Source of the DNA: an uncultured Eubacteriaceae bacterium
Lineage (GTDB): Bacteria > Bacillota > Clostridia > Lachnospirales > CAG-274
Assembly: GCA_947086655.1 (NCBI GenBank)
Contig: CAMTZM010000021.1
Span: 1 to 41,263 of the forward strand
Reading direction: 5' to 3'
DNA length: 41,263 bases
The translations under genes were made by a program, and so were the position numbers. Positions 34,037 to 41,263 of this stretch are shown piece after piece. The notes beneath the pieces were generated by a model. It saw only the letters and a program-made list of their open reading frames with translations. It made no database searches and was not told the origin of the DNA. Numbering within the stretch: position 1 is the stretch's first letter; each line of letters starts with the position of its first letter.

Positions 34037-35425
34037 CTAAAAATCAGCATTCTTAACAGTTCGTGGGAAAGGCAAAACATCTCTTATATTTGACATGCCT
34101 GTTAAATACATAATACATCTTTCAAATCCAAGTCCAAAACCGGCGTGTTTTGTCCCCCCATATTTTCTTAAATCAAGATACCACGAATAATCTTCTTCTT
34201 TAAGTCCGAGTTCATTAATTCTTTTTACAAGCATATCAAAACGCTCTTCCCTCTGGCTTCCTCCTATTATTTCACCTACGCCGGGCACAAGAAGGTCGAC
34301 AGCCGCAACTGTTTTATTATCGTCATTCATACGCATATAAAAAGCTTTTATATCCTTTGGGTAATCTGTAACAAAAACAGGTTTTTTATAAACCTTTTCG
34401 GTAATATATCTTTCATGCTCTGTTTGCAAATCAACTCCCCACTCAATAGGATACTCAAATTTTTCTCCAGACGATTTAAGTATATCGACAGCCTCTGTAT
34501 AAGTAATATGTGCAAATTCATTATTAACAATATTATTAAGCCTGTCAATAAGCCCCTTATCTACAAAATTATTAAAAAACTCCATTTCTTCGGGAGCATT
34601 TTCGCATACATACTTAATTATATATTTAAGCATACTTTCAGCCAATTCCATATCATCTTTTAAATCGGCAAAAGCTATTTCAGGTTCTATCATCCAAAAT
34701 TCAGCGGCATGTCGCGGTGTATTTGAGTTTTCAGCCCTAAACGTAGGACCAAAAGTATAAACCTTTCCAAATGCCATAGCATATGATTCACCTGAAAGCT
34801 GCCCGCTTACAGTTAAATTAGCCGGTTTTCCAAAAAAGTCTTTATTATAGTCAATACTGTTATCGTCATTTCTCGGAAGATTTTTCATATCAAGAGTAGT
34901 TACTTGAAACATCTCTCCGGCGCCTTCGCAGTCGCTTGCCGTAATAATAGGAGTATGAACATATACAAATCCTCTTTCATTAAAAAACTTATGAATTGCA
35001 AAACTTGCAAGGCTTCTAACTCTAAATACCGCCGAAAAAGTATTTGTTCTCGGTCTTAAATGGGCTATTGTTCTTAAATATTCAAAAGAATGTCTCTTTT
35101 TTTGCAATGGATATTCCGAAGGAGAAGTTCCCTCTATTTCTATCTCCTCAGCTTTTAATTCAAATGGCTGTTTATTTTGTGGAGTACATATTAAAATTCC
35201 TTTTACATTAATACTTGTACCTACTCCCATTTTTGATATTGTCTCAAAATTACAAAGAGCATCATCAAAAACAACCTGTAAACTTTTAAAAAAACTTCCG
35301 TCGTTTAACTCAATAAAACCAAAAGATTTTGAACTTCTTACAGTCCTAACCCAACCGCTTACATTAATATTTTTGTCGTAATATTTTTCCCCATTTCGGT
35401 AAATATCCTTTATGCTTGTAATCAA
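34037..35425 (-). CDS. asnS: Asparaginyl-tRNA synthetase
   Basis: Class IIb synthetase that charges tRNA-Asn, 462 residues. The N-terminal anticodon-binding OB fold has [24 protein letters not shown]. The catalytic core has motif 2 ([22 protein letters not shown]) and motif 3 ([22 protein letters not shown]). The first ATG options at 35467 and 35434 are not supported: AAGGAG sits directly against the ATG at 35434. A TTG at 35425 has 9-bp spacing and matches where family members begin (ITSIKDIY). No T-box is seen in its leader, unlike ileS and tyrS here. A promoter lies at 35527-35555. Confidence 0.95.
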   Translation of the reverse strand: MITSIKDIYRNGEKYYDKNINVSGWVRTVRSSKSFGFIELNDGSFFKSLQVVFDDALCNFETISKMGVGTSINVKGILICTPQNKQPFELKAEEIEIEGTSPSEYPLQKKRHSFEYLRTIAHLRPRTNTFSAVFRVRSLASFAIHKFFNERGFVYVHTPIITASDCEGAGEMFQVTTLDMKNLPRNDDNSIDYNKDFFGKPANLTVSGQLSGESYAMAFGKVYTFGPTFRAENSNTPRHAAEFWMIEPEIAFADLKDDMELAESMLKYIIKYVCENAPEEMEFFNNFVDKGLIDRLNNIVNNEFAHITYTEAVDILKSSGEKFEYPIEWGVDLQTEHERYITEKVYKKPVFVTDYPKDIKAFYMRMNDDNKTVAAVDLLVPGVGEIIGGSQREERFDMLVKRINELGLKEEDYSWYLDLRKYGGTKHAGFGLGFERCIMYLTGMSNIRDVLPFPRTVKNADF

Positions 35426-35751
35426 AACTATCATCTCCTTAATTTTTCTACCATAAAATTCGTACAAATATGCAAAATTCGATTTTACATATTATGTATA
35501 CTTCTATATTTTGATATGCAATTAACATTTTATACTACTTTTGAAAATATTTCAATGTTCTTTATATTTTAAAATATAATTAAAAATTTTGATTTTTTCT
35601 ATCGTATTTTTTTATAAAAATACAATTAAATAATATTATGTAAATTTTACTTTAAATATTATCTTAAATATGGTAATATACTATATAGTATAATAGACGC
35701 TTAAATATATTAAGTGTTACAATATTAATAATACAAAAGGAGGACTGCCAT
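35426..35751. other. AT-rich 326-bp intergenic region
   Basis: Between the divergent asnS and small membrane protein genes. It holds the asnS promoter (35527-35555, minus). A TATAAT at 35689-35694 (plus) may be the -10 for the gene at 35752, without a good -35. A small CGCTTAA/TTAAGTG hairpin lies just downstream of it. No RNA gene or open frame is recognised. Confidence 0.5.
35527..35555 (-). promoter_or_regulatory. Likely promoter of asnS
   Basis: On the minus strand TTGAAA (35550-35555), a 17-bp spacer and TAAAAT (35527-35532), about 100 bp before the TTG start. Confidence 0.55.
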
Positions 35752-35946
35752 ATGTCATACGCAAGAGCAAGAGCAAAAAAACATTACCGTGCTGTTCAGA
35801 AACAAATAGAAAATTCACCTTCAAAGAGCATTCTTATTCCAAAGAAAAACAAAAATAAACTTATTGGAATAGGTGTATGTATTTTAATTTTAGCTTTTTT
35901 AAAAGGTATGTTAATAGGTTATTTATGTGGTAGAAACGATAAATAA
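35752..35946 (+). CDS. Small basic single-pass membrane protein, unknown
   Basis: A 64-residue protein not recognised as a known family. The N-terminal 45 residues are strongly basic and would stay in the cytosol (MSYARARAKKHYRAVQK). One membrane helix follows (LIGIGVCILILAFLKGMLIG), then a short YLCGRNDK tail. It is certainly expressed-looking: an AAAGGAGG site, its own TATAAT upstream, and a hairpin after the stop. It lies before ychF, separated by that hairpin. The basic tail could bind RNA, DNA or membrane lipid; no function is claimed. Confidence 0.75.
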   Translation: MSYARARAKKHYRAVQKQIENSPSKSILIPKKNKNKLIGIGVCILILAFLKGMLIGYLCGRNDK

Positions 35947-35963
35947 TAAATAAAAAAAACAAT

Positions 35964-35993
35964 ATACAGCCGTAAACATGTTTACGGCTGTAT
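35964..35993 (+). terminator. Hairpin after the small membrane protein gene
   Basis: ATACAGCCGTAAA, a CATG loop and the exact inverse form a 13-bp stem 18 bp after the stop. The T-tract is poor downstream. Confidence 0.6.
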
Positions 35994-36035
35994 GCTCTAT
36001 TATATAAAAGAAATATGTGAAAGGAACTTTAAGAT

Positions 36036-37133
36036 ATGAAATTAGGTATAGTTGGTCTGCCTAACGTAGGCAAAAGCACACTTTTTAATTCACTTACTCA
36101 ATCAGGTGCGGAATCTGCAAATTATCCGTTTTGTACAATCGACCCTAATATAGGAATAGTAGCCGTGCCGGATGAAAGACTTAACATACTTACAAAATTA
36201 TATAACTCTGAGAAAACAACTCCGGCTGTAATAGAATTTGTTGATATTGCCGGACTTGTTAAAGGCGCAAGCAAAGGCGAAGGCTTAGGAAATAAATTTT
36301 TATCGCATATACGTGAAGTTGATGCGATTGTTCATGTTGTGCGTTGTTTTGAGGACACAAATATTGTACATGTTGATAACTCTGTAAATCCTTTAAGGGA
36401 TATAGAAACAATTAATCTTGAACTTATTTTTTCTGATTTAGAGGTAATTGAAAAACGTCTGTCTAAGACAATAAAAGCTGCAAAAGCTGATAAAACACTT
36501 CAAAAAGAGGCTGATATATTAAATATTTTAAAACAAGGTCTTGAAGACGGAAAATTAGCAAGAAATATTGATTTCTCATCAGAAGACGACCTTATTTTTG
36601 CTCAAAGCCTTAACTTACTTACTATGAAACCTGTTTTATATGCTTCTAACGTATCAGAAGAAGACATATCTGACGACGGAAAAAATAATAAATACGTACA
36701 GCAGGTAAAAGAACTTGCCAAAGAAGAAGGTTCAGAAGTTTTTGTTGTATGTGCTAAAATAGAAGAAGAAATGGCAGAACTTGATTTTGAAGAAAAGAAA
36801 ATGTTTTTAAGCGATTTGGGAACGGAACAAAGCGGACTTGACAGACTTATTTCTGCAAGCTATAAGCTCTTAGGTCTTATAAGTTATTTAACAGCCGGCG
36901 AAAAAGAAACAAGAGCATGGACAATAAAAGAAGGCACAAAGGCTCCACAGGCAGCCGGAAAAATACACAGTGACTTTGAACGTGGCTTTATAAGAGCAGA
37001 AGTAACAGCCTATGACGACCTTATCCGCTTAGGCGGCTATAATAAAGCTAAAGAACAAGGTCTTGTAAGAAGCGAAGGCAAAGACTATATTGTAAAAGAC
37101 GGAGATGTTATATTATTCCGTTTTAATGTATAA
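36036..37133 (+). CDS. ychF: YchF/OLA1-type GTPase (redox-responsive ATPase)
   Basis: A conserved P-loop protein of the Obg branch, 365 residues. G1 is GLPNVGKSTLFNSLT at residues 5-19. NYPFCTIDPNIGIVAVPD (switch I region), FVDIAGLVKGASKGEGLGNKFL (G3) and the C-terminal TGS-like domain (AWTIKEGTKAPQAAGKIHSDFERGFIRAEV) follow. The usual NKxD is replaced in this family, which prefers ATP and associates with ribosomes. Length and start (AAAGGAA site) are normal. It is 28 bp before the diguanylate cyclase gene and could be co-transcribed. Confidence 0.97.
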   Translation: MKLGIVGLPNVGKSTLFNSLTQSGAESANYPFCTIDPNIGIVAVPDERLNILTKLYNSEKTTPAVIEFVDIAGLVKGASKGEGLGNKFLSHIREVDAIVHVVRCFEDTNIVHVDNSVNPLRDIETINLELIFSDLEVIEKRLSKTIKAAKADKTLQKEADILNILKQGLEDGKLARNIDFSSEDDLIFAQSLNLLTMKPVLYASNVSEEDISDDGKNNKYVQQVKELAKEEGSEVFVVCAKIEEEMAELDFEEKKMFLSDLGTEQSGLDRLISASYKLLGLISYLTAGEKETRAWTIKEGTKAPQAAGKIHSDFERGFIRAEVTAYDDLIRLGGYNKAKEQGLVRSEGKDYIVKDGDVILFRFNV

Positions 37134-37161
37134 TATATTATTTTTATAATGAGGGATTACA

Positions 37162-38919
37162 GTGAATATATTTAACGTAGCTTTAGATATATATTTTAAT
37201 ATAAAAGCGGCTGACAGTGAGTTTTTTAAATTAGTAGGCGGCAGTTTTATAAATTCTTTGTTTAAAATAGTTCATAATGACGATTTAATTCGTCTGAAAG
37301 AAACAATAGAAGAACTCAAGCAAAATAAAAATAAAGAACAAAACTGCGCTATTAGAATGCGTTTTTTAGACATAGGCTATACATGGATGATTATATCAAT
37401 GAACTATAAAGATATGGGTATAGATAAAGAGCCTATAATAAACGCAAGATTTATAAAGCTTAAAGAAATAAAAAAAGAATTGGAAAATCTCAATAATATT
37501 AAATATGATTACAGAGTATGGCTGTCTTTGTCTAATCTAAAGTATTTTAAATATGACAGTACAGAAAACATAATAACAATTTACAGCTTTAACTCACATT
37601 ATAATATTGAGCATAAAGATTATAAAACTCACGAACTTATTAAAAAGTCGCTTAATTTACCTTTATCAGATAAAAATTTTAAGCGTCAGCTTAAAATGCT
37701 TATAAAACAGATGAAAAACTGTGTTTTGCCTTTCAAATATAAAATATCATCAAGTTTCTTTACAGAAGGCAATAAACTTCAAACACACTTATTAAATATA
37801 ACTCCTGTATTTAACAGAGCGAAAACCCGCTTTGATATTTATGGTACTATTGATAATAAAGAATATGAAAATATTTCATCTTCTTTGCCGGAAAGTTCCT
37901 CCTTTCCTGATATAGACCCATTAACAGGTTTATATAATAAAACAGCCGTTATAAAATACATAAAGCAGAAAATAGAAAACGAATCAAAATCTTCAATATA
38001 TTTAGCTATTATAGATGTAGATAACTTTAAGACAATAAACGATACTTTTGGGCATTTATTTGGGGATAAAATATTAAAAAGGGTTTCAGAACTTATACTT
38101 TATGCCGTACAAGATATGGGAATGGTTGGGCGTTTTGGAGGAGATGAATTTTTTATAGTTTTTGAAAACATTAAAGACGAACTTGAACTTAGAAGTTATT
38201 TAAGAAGCATACGTTCAAGCGTTGAGTTGGGATTTTCGGACACTATGGAAAATATAAATTTAAGCTGTTCCATAGGCTGTGCCGCTTATCCAAAAGACGC
38301 CGGAAATTACGAGGATTTATTTGACAGTGCTGATGCTGCTCTTTACAGAGCTAAAGAAAATGGAAAAAACCGTTATGTAATATATAGTGCCGACAAAGGT
38401 TATTCAAAGAAATTTCATTCCGTTTCTGATATGGACGCACTTTCATTAGAAAACTCAAAAACAGAGTTTTTTTGCTCAAATCTGTCAAATCTTTTTAATA
38501 ACAGAGAAAAAGCTATAAATGATATACTCTCAAATATAGGAAACAGATTTATGCTTGACAGAATAATAATTTACAAAGGCAATGAACTTAAAAAAGCATA
38601 TGTATGGGGTAAAGATAACAATCTTGATTCTGCTGAATATATATATTATGAAAATTATCTAAGCTATTTTAAAAATAAAGTACATGTAATAAATCATATA
38701 GCTGTAATTGAGATACGAACCCCAAAAGTTCATAAAATACTTGTAAATCAAGATACATTTTCATCAATAAGTTATTTATTTGGCTCAAAAGACGATATAA
38801 AAGGCTTAATTACTTATGAACTTCTTCCAAATGGGCGCAAATGGAAAAGTGAGGAAATATTTGCACTTACTTTATTTGGAAATATGCTTGAACAGGTAAT
38901 AACACAAAATTCCATTTGA
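37162..38919 (+). CDS. PAS-GGDEF-GAF-like diguanylate cyclase
   Basis: Makes cyclic di-GMP from two GTP. 585 residues, GTG start with a GAGGGA site. Residues 1 to about 110 look like a PAS sensor. A second PAS-like segment (about 115-235) follows. The GGDEF domain (about 252-412) has DPLTGLYNK, IDVDNFKTINDTFGH and the intact active site G326-GDEF330. The inhibitory RxxD site seven residues before the GGDEF Arg is absent (QDMG). A C-terminal region (about 430-585) resembles a degenerate GAF domain. No membrane segment is seen, so the signal is probably cytosolic. The ligand is unknown. No EAL or HD-GYP partner lies nearby. Confidence 0.9.
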   Translation: MNIFNVALDIYFNIKAADSEFFKLVGGSFINSLFKIVHNDDLIRLKETIEELKQNKNKEQNCAIRMRFLDIGYTWMIISMNYKDMGIDKEPIINARFIKLKEIKKELENLNNIKYDYRVWLSLSNLKYFKYDSTENIITIYSFNSHYNIEHKDYKTHELIKKSLNLPLSDKNFKRQLKMLIKQMKNCVLPFKYKISSSFFTEGNKLQTHLLNITPVFNRAKTRFDIYGTIDNKEYENISSSLPESSSFPDIDPLTGLYNKTAVIKYIKQKIENESKSSIYLAIIDVDNFKTINDTFGHLFGDKILKRVSELILYAVQDMGMVGRFGGDEFFIVFENIKDELELRSYLRSIRSSVELGFSDTMENINLSCSIGCAAYPKDAGNYEDLFDSADAALYRAKENGKNRYVIYSADKGYSKKFHSVSDMDALSLENSKTEFFCSNLSNLFNNREKAINDILSNIGNRFMLDRIIIYKGNELKKAYVWGKDNNLDSAEYIYYENYLSYFKNKVHVINHIAVIEIRTPKVHKILVNQDTFSSISYLFGSKDDIKGLITYELLPNGRKWKSEEIFALTLFGNMLEQVITQNSI

Positions 38920-38964
38920 ATTAAATAAATTTGAAATAAATTTGTGTACAGCTTTATTTAACCG

Positions 38965-39008
38965 AAAAAGGAAGTCCCCCGCTTAAAAAGCGGTGGACTT
39001 CCTTTTTT
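38965..39008. terminator. Bidirectional terminator
   Basis: A long stem: AAAAAGGAAGTCC (38965-38977) with GGACTTCCTTTTT, and inner CCGCTT/AAGCGG. A-run on one side and T-run on the other serve the convergent cyclase and NlpC/P60 genes. Confidence 0.9.
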
Positions 39009-39026
39009 TAGTTAAAATAATTATAA

Positions 39027-39914
39027 TTATTTAAGCACACGGCATGCTCCTACATATGTACTTGATGAATAACTATTTGAGAGACTTGAAATTGTTACGC
39101 CCTGATTTTTACTGTCTGTTGAGTGTATGTATTGATTATTTCCTATGTATATACCTACATGCGATATTTGTGAGTTTCCTCCTGTATTGAAAAATACTAA
39201 ATCACCCATTTGAAGGTTGGCTTTATCAACTCTTGTACCGTTTGAGATTTGATCTCTTGAACTTCTGTTTAAATTAATTCCAAAACTTTTATAAACACAA
39301 TATACAAAACCTGAACAGTCAACACCAGTATTTAAGTTTGTACCTCCATATACATAAGGAGTTCCTAAAAATTGTTTTGCATAGTTTACAACGTCTGCGC
39401 CTTTTGACGAACTGCTTGTCTCTGTTGTATTTCCTACGTTAGGAAGATAACTTAAAAAAGTTCCTGCAATAAAATCTTTATATATGTACGCTGTTGTTCC
39501 GTTATAATTTATTCTGTACCAATCTCCTGTTTTTCCTGTTGCCTCAAGAACCTGTCCCGAATTTGCCTTTCCGGCTATTCCAGCCGTAGTACTTGGAGCA
39601 GTCCTTATATTGACATTGCTTGAGTTAACAGTACCATCTGCCTGAGTTATATTTATATATTCGCCTGTTATATACGCTTCCCCCGTAGACCCTAACGCAA
39701 CTTTATACCATCCGTTTGAATTTGACATTACTGATACAGTTTGTCCCTGATTTACTTTAGAAATAATCGAACTATCTGATGAAGCAAGAGAACGCACATT
39801 AACATTGTTTCCTGTTACTTTGCCTATTGTTGCCGCACTTACACAATATGAATTAATCATTGCTGCACTTAAGCCAAGACATAAAAACTTAGCTGCTTTT
39901 GTAAATAAACTCAT
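39027..39914 (-). CDS. Secreted SH3b-SH3b-NlpC/P60 cell-wall endopeptidase
   Basis: A peptidoglycan hydrolase of 295 residues. Signal peptide about 1-27 (MSLFTKAAKFLCLGLSAAMI, then SYCVSA). Two bacterial SH3 domains (about 30-88 and 95-152) have the VNVRSLASSDS and VNIRTAPSTT starts. A Ser-rich linker leads to an NlpC/P60 domain (about 172-295) with Cys200 in GVDCSGFVYCVY, His252 in SHVGIYIG and a third polar residue H264 in YIHS. These enzymes cut between D-Glu and the diamino acid in the stem peptide. It has a perfect consensus promoter, and TGTTAC-type hexamers in 11-bp register lie over the start site, suggesting control by a wall-stress regulator. Confidence 0.94.
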   Translation of the reverse strand: MSLFTKAAKFLCLGLSAAMINSYCVSAATIGKVTGNNVNVRSLASSDSSIISKVNQGQTVSVMSNSNGWYKVALGSTGEAYITGEYINITQADGTVNSSNVNIRTAPSTTAGIAGKANSGQVLEATGKTGDWYRINYNGTTAYIYKDFIAGTFLSYLPNVGNTTETSSSSKGADVVNYAKQFLGTPYVYGGTNLNTGVDCSGFVYCVYKSFGINLNRSSRDQISNGTRVDKANLQMGDLVFFNTGGNSQISHVGIYIGNNQYIHSTDSKNQGVTISSLSNSYSSSTYVGACRVLK

Positions 39915-39940
39915 TTTCCGAAAACCTCCATATAATCAAA

Positions 39941-39968
39941 TATTACGTAATTGTTACGTAAGTATTAT
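39941..39968. promoter_or_regulatory. Hexamer direct repeats at 11-bp spacing over the NlpC/P60 start site
   Basis: Three hexamers in 11-bp register on the plus strand: TATTAC (39941-39946), TGTTAC (39952-39957) and TATTAT (39963-39968). The middle one fits TGTWAH; the outer two differ by one base. The same stretch contains two TTACGTAA palindromes (39943-39950 and 39954-39961), one helical turn apart. Confidence 0.4.
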
Positions 39969-39992
39969 AATAAAGTTAAAGGCTTTTGTCAA
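39964..39992 (-). promoter_or_regulatory. Perfect sigma-A promoter of the NlpC/P60 gene
   Basis: On the minus strand TTGACA (39987-39992), a 17-bp spacer and TATAAT (39964-39969). Transcription starts about 40 bp before the ATG. Confidence 0.8.
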
Positions 39993-40088
39993 CAAAAATT
40001 AATAAATATTGTTAATTTGTGTTTTTTTGTGAAATCTATTTCGGAAATAAAGTATATTTTTGATTTTCAAACATGCTTTATGGAATAC

Positions 40089-40117
40089 TTGACAAGTAAA
40101 ATTCAGTATGTTAAAAT
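40089..40117 (+). promoter_or_regulatory. Sigma-A promoter of the DUF368 gene
   Basis: TTGACA (40089-40094), a 17-bp spacer and TAAAAT (40112-40117). The transcript would have a leader of about 175 nt before the GTG start. Confidence 0.6.
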
Positions 40118-40225
40118 AAAATCAGTCGAAATAACGATAAATGTTGATAAAAATTTAAAATTAAGTAGTAATATATATTCAGTATTTGTAATAATATATC
40201 ATATAGCGTTAGTTCTAAATTCAAG

Positions 40226-40258
40226 TAACCGGCAGGCAAAAACACTCTCTGTCGGTTA
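40226..40258 (+). promoter_or_regulatory. Hairpin in the leader of the DUF368 gene
   Basis: TAACCGGCAG pairs with CTGTCGGTTA (one G-T wobble) around a 13-nt loop, 28 bp upstream of the AGGAGG. No T-tract follows, so it is not an obvious terminator. Confidence 0.4.
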
Positions 40259-40298
40259 AAATACATAAAAAATATGTTTATTTTTAGGAGGCTTAAAT

Positions 40299-41204
40299 GT
40301 GAGATTTTTAAACTTATTTATTAAAGGTATTTTTGTAGGTGTAGCAAATGTTATTCCGGGCGTAAGCGGAGGTACTATTGCTGTTGTTTTAAGAATTTTT
40401 GACGAAATGATTGACGCAATTAATAATTTTTACAAAGATTTTAAAAAATATGGTCTTTTTTTAGCACCATTAGGTTTGGGAGCTTTAGTTGGAATAGGGC
40501 TTTTTAGCAAACTTATTGAATTTTGCCTTGAAAATTACTCTTTGCCTACAAATTTATTTTTTATAGGTCTTGTTGTAGGAAGCGTACCGCTTATATATGG
40601 AAAAGCCGCTGAAAAAAAGGTAAAAAAATGGTATTTTTTAGTTTCTGCTGTATCATTTTTAATTGTAGCTGGTATTTCCCTTATAAAAGAACCCGAAGAT
40701 ACAACAGTAAATAATGTTTTAAATTTTTCTGCTGTTATGGAAATTTTAATAGGCGGAATAATAGCAAGTTCAGCTATGGTTATTCCGGGTATAAGCGGTT
40801 CGTTTGTTATGGTACTTTTAGGGCTTTATAATACTATAATTACATCAATAAGCGGTTTTATTAATAAAGTTGGAGAAGCTTTTGTATATTTGTCAGAGGG
40901 AAAGCCTGTTTTGGAATGTTTAAAACATGTTATAATATCTGATGAAACAATTATATTAATAACTGCCGGAATTGGAATTATTATAGGAATTGTAATTATA
41001 TCAAAAATAATAGCAATTTTATTTGAAAAAGCTTTTTCTGTTACTTATTTTGCTATATTGGGGCTTATATTTGGTTCAATTTTTTCAATATTTAAAGCTC
41101 CTGAAACATATCAAAGCGGTGTTTCTGTTTCAGCGGTTGCAATTTCTATATTTACTTTTGCTGCTGGATTTGTAATTTCTCTTATATTAGGAAGAGAAAA
41201 ATAA
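40299..41204 (+). CDS. DUF368 membrane protein, probable undecaprenyl-phosphate translocase
   Basis: A multi-pass membrane protein of 301 residues. The two repeated signature segments of DUF368 are visible: FVGVANVIPGVSGGTIAVVL near the N-terminus and ASSAMVIPGISGSFVMVLLG in the middle, an internal duplication. Some DUF368 proteins (PopT) have been shown to return undecaprenyl phosphate across the membrane for wall synthesis; the role here is by family. The start is GTG, 7 bp after AGGAGG (40286-40291). An ATG at 40297 in another frame is followed at once by TGA. It is divergent from the wall hydrolase, both being envelope genes. Confidence 0.9.
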   Translation: MRFLNLFIKGIFVGVANVIPGVSGGTIAVVLRIFDEMIDAINNFYKDFKKYGLFLAPLGLGALVGIGLFSKLIEFCLENYSLPTNLFFIGLVVGSVPLIYGKAAEKKVKKWYFLVSAVSFLIVAGISLIKEPEDTTVNNVLNFSAVMEILIGGIIASSAMVIPGISGSFVMVLLGLYNTIITSISGFINKVGEAFVYLSEGKPVLECLKHVIISDETIILITAGIGIIIGIVIISKIIAILFEKAFSVTYFAILGLIFGSIFSIFKAPETYQSGVSVSAVAISIFTFAAGFVISLILGREK

Positions 41205-41209
41205 TATTG

Positions 41210-41263
41210 TGACATACTCTCCCGCCTACGCTCGTACCTCGCTAAGAGGCGGGAGCTTCTGAC
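41210..41263. mobile_element. Possible IS200/IS605-type end hairpin (window edge)
   Basis: CTCCCGCCT (41219-41227) pairs perfectly with AGGCGGGAG (41247-41255), flanked by GTGACATACT and CTTCTGAC. This arrangement is like the subterminal hairpins of IS200/IS605 elements that carry tnpB. It is far more GC-rich than its surroundings and lies right after the DUF368 stop. No transposase or TnpB is in the window. A plain terminator is possible but there is no T-tract. Confidence 0.45.

Larger units (their letters stand above)
39993..40298. other. Intergenic leader region of the DUF368 gene
   Basis: Together with the minus-strand promoter to its left, this is a 384-bp stretch without a gene. It holds a plus-strand promoter at 40089-40117 and a hairpin at 40226-40258. 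An open frame spanning 39951-40259 has no ribosome site and no family features, so it is not called. Confidence 0.5.

Noticed and set aside
38965..39008. Hairpin with CCCCGC/GCGGTGG considered as an IS605-type end
   Set aside because: Its A-run and T-run flanks and position between convergent genes fit a bidirectional terminator, and no element border is visible.
39951..40259. A 102-residue plus-strand open frame between the NlpC/P60 and DUF368 genes
   Set aside because: It has no ribosome site, overlaps the minus-strand promoter and the plus-strand promoter and hairpin, and its product resembles no protein.

Overview
The window (about 31% GC by eye) looks like the chromosome of an anaerobic, probably endospore-forming member of the Clostridia, possibly Lachnospirales-like. 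The evidence is AT-rich codons, strong AGGAGG ribosome sites, T-box leaders on aminoacyl-tRNA synthetase genes, a class III fructose-bisphosphatase, a SpoIIM protein, copper-amine-oxidase-like 'stalk' domain surface proteins and a DUF368 membrane protein. Genus assignment is inference. Most of the window is ordinary core chromosome. Its two edges carry hairpins that look like junctions with mobile or repeated DNA.

Layout. Bases 1-975: a C-terminally truncated Orn/Lys/Arg decarboxylase ending next to a 14-bp inverted repeat. 1026-6101: a DJ-1/PfpI protein behind a 28-bp palindrome, then two secreted stalk-domain proteins, one with a TolC-like helical body and one large and S-layer-like. 6371-10656, minus strand: thioredoxin, glutamate racemase, a D-Ala-D-Ala ligase homologue with altered metal-site residues, and glutamine-dependent NAD synthetase. 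10821-13346: a small secreted beta-sandwich protein facing class III fructose-bisphosphatase. 13478-16941: ileS under an Ile T-box. 17188-22817: a fructose PTS operon (fruR-fruK-fruA-ptsH-ptsI) with its own HPr and Enzyme I. 22904-22986: tRNA-Leu(CAA). 23072-29580: a six-gene polyamine operon. 29611-32662: a family 2 glycosyltransferase, then tyrS under a Tyr T-box. 32655-35425, minus strand: spoIIM, an ADP-ribose pyrophosphatase and asnS. 35752-38919: a small membrane protein, ychF and a diguanylate cyclase. 39027-41204: an SH3-NlpC/P60 wall hydrolase and a DUF368 protein. An IS200/IS605-like hairpin ends the window.

How the genes work together. The polyamine operon encodes arginine to agmatine to putrescine, and two separate ways of adding an aminopropyl group: decarboxylated SAM (SpeD/SpeE) and aspartate semialdehyde (carboxyspermidine dehydrogenase/decarboxylase). 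The fructose operon has a full phosphorelay from PEP to fructose 1-phosphate and then fructose 1,6-bisphosphate. Its HPr has Lys instead of Ser at position 46, so it cannot take the usual HPr-kinase phosphate. Two envelope genes, the S-layer-like protein and the NlpC/P60 hydrolase, have TGTWAH-type direct repeats at 11-bp spacing near consensus promoters, which suggests a shared OmpR-family (WalR/PhoP-like) regulator.

The strongest candidates for something new are the dual-route polyamine operon, the Ddl homologue lacking two conserved Glu residues, the Lys46 HPr, and the stalk/TolC-like fusion in a Gram-positive-type genome. All calls come from reading the sequence; no database search was run.
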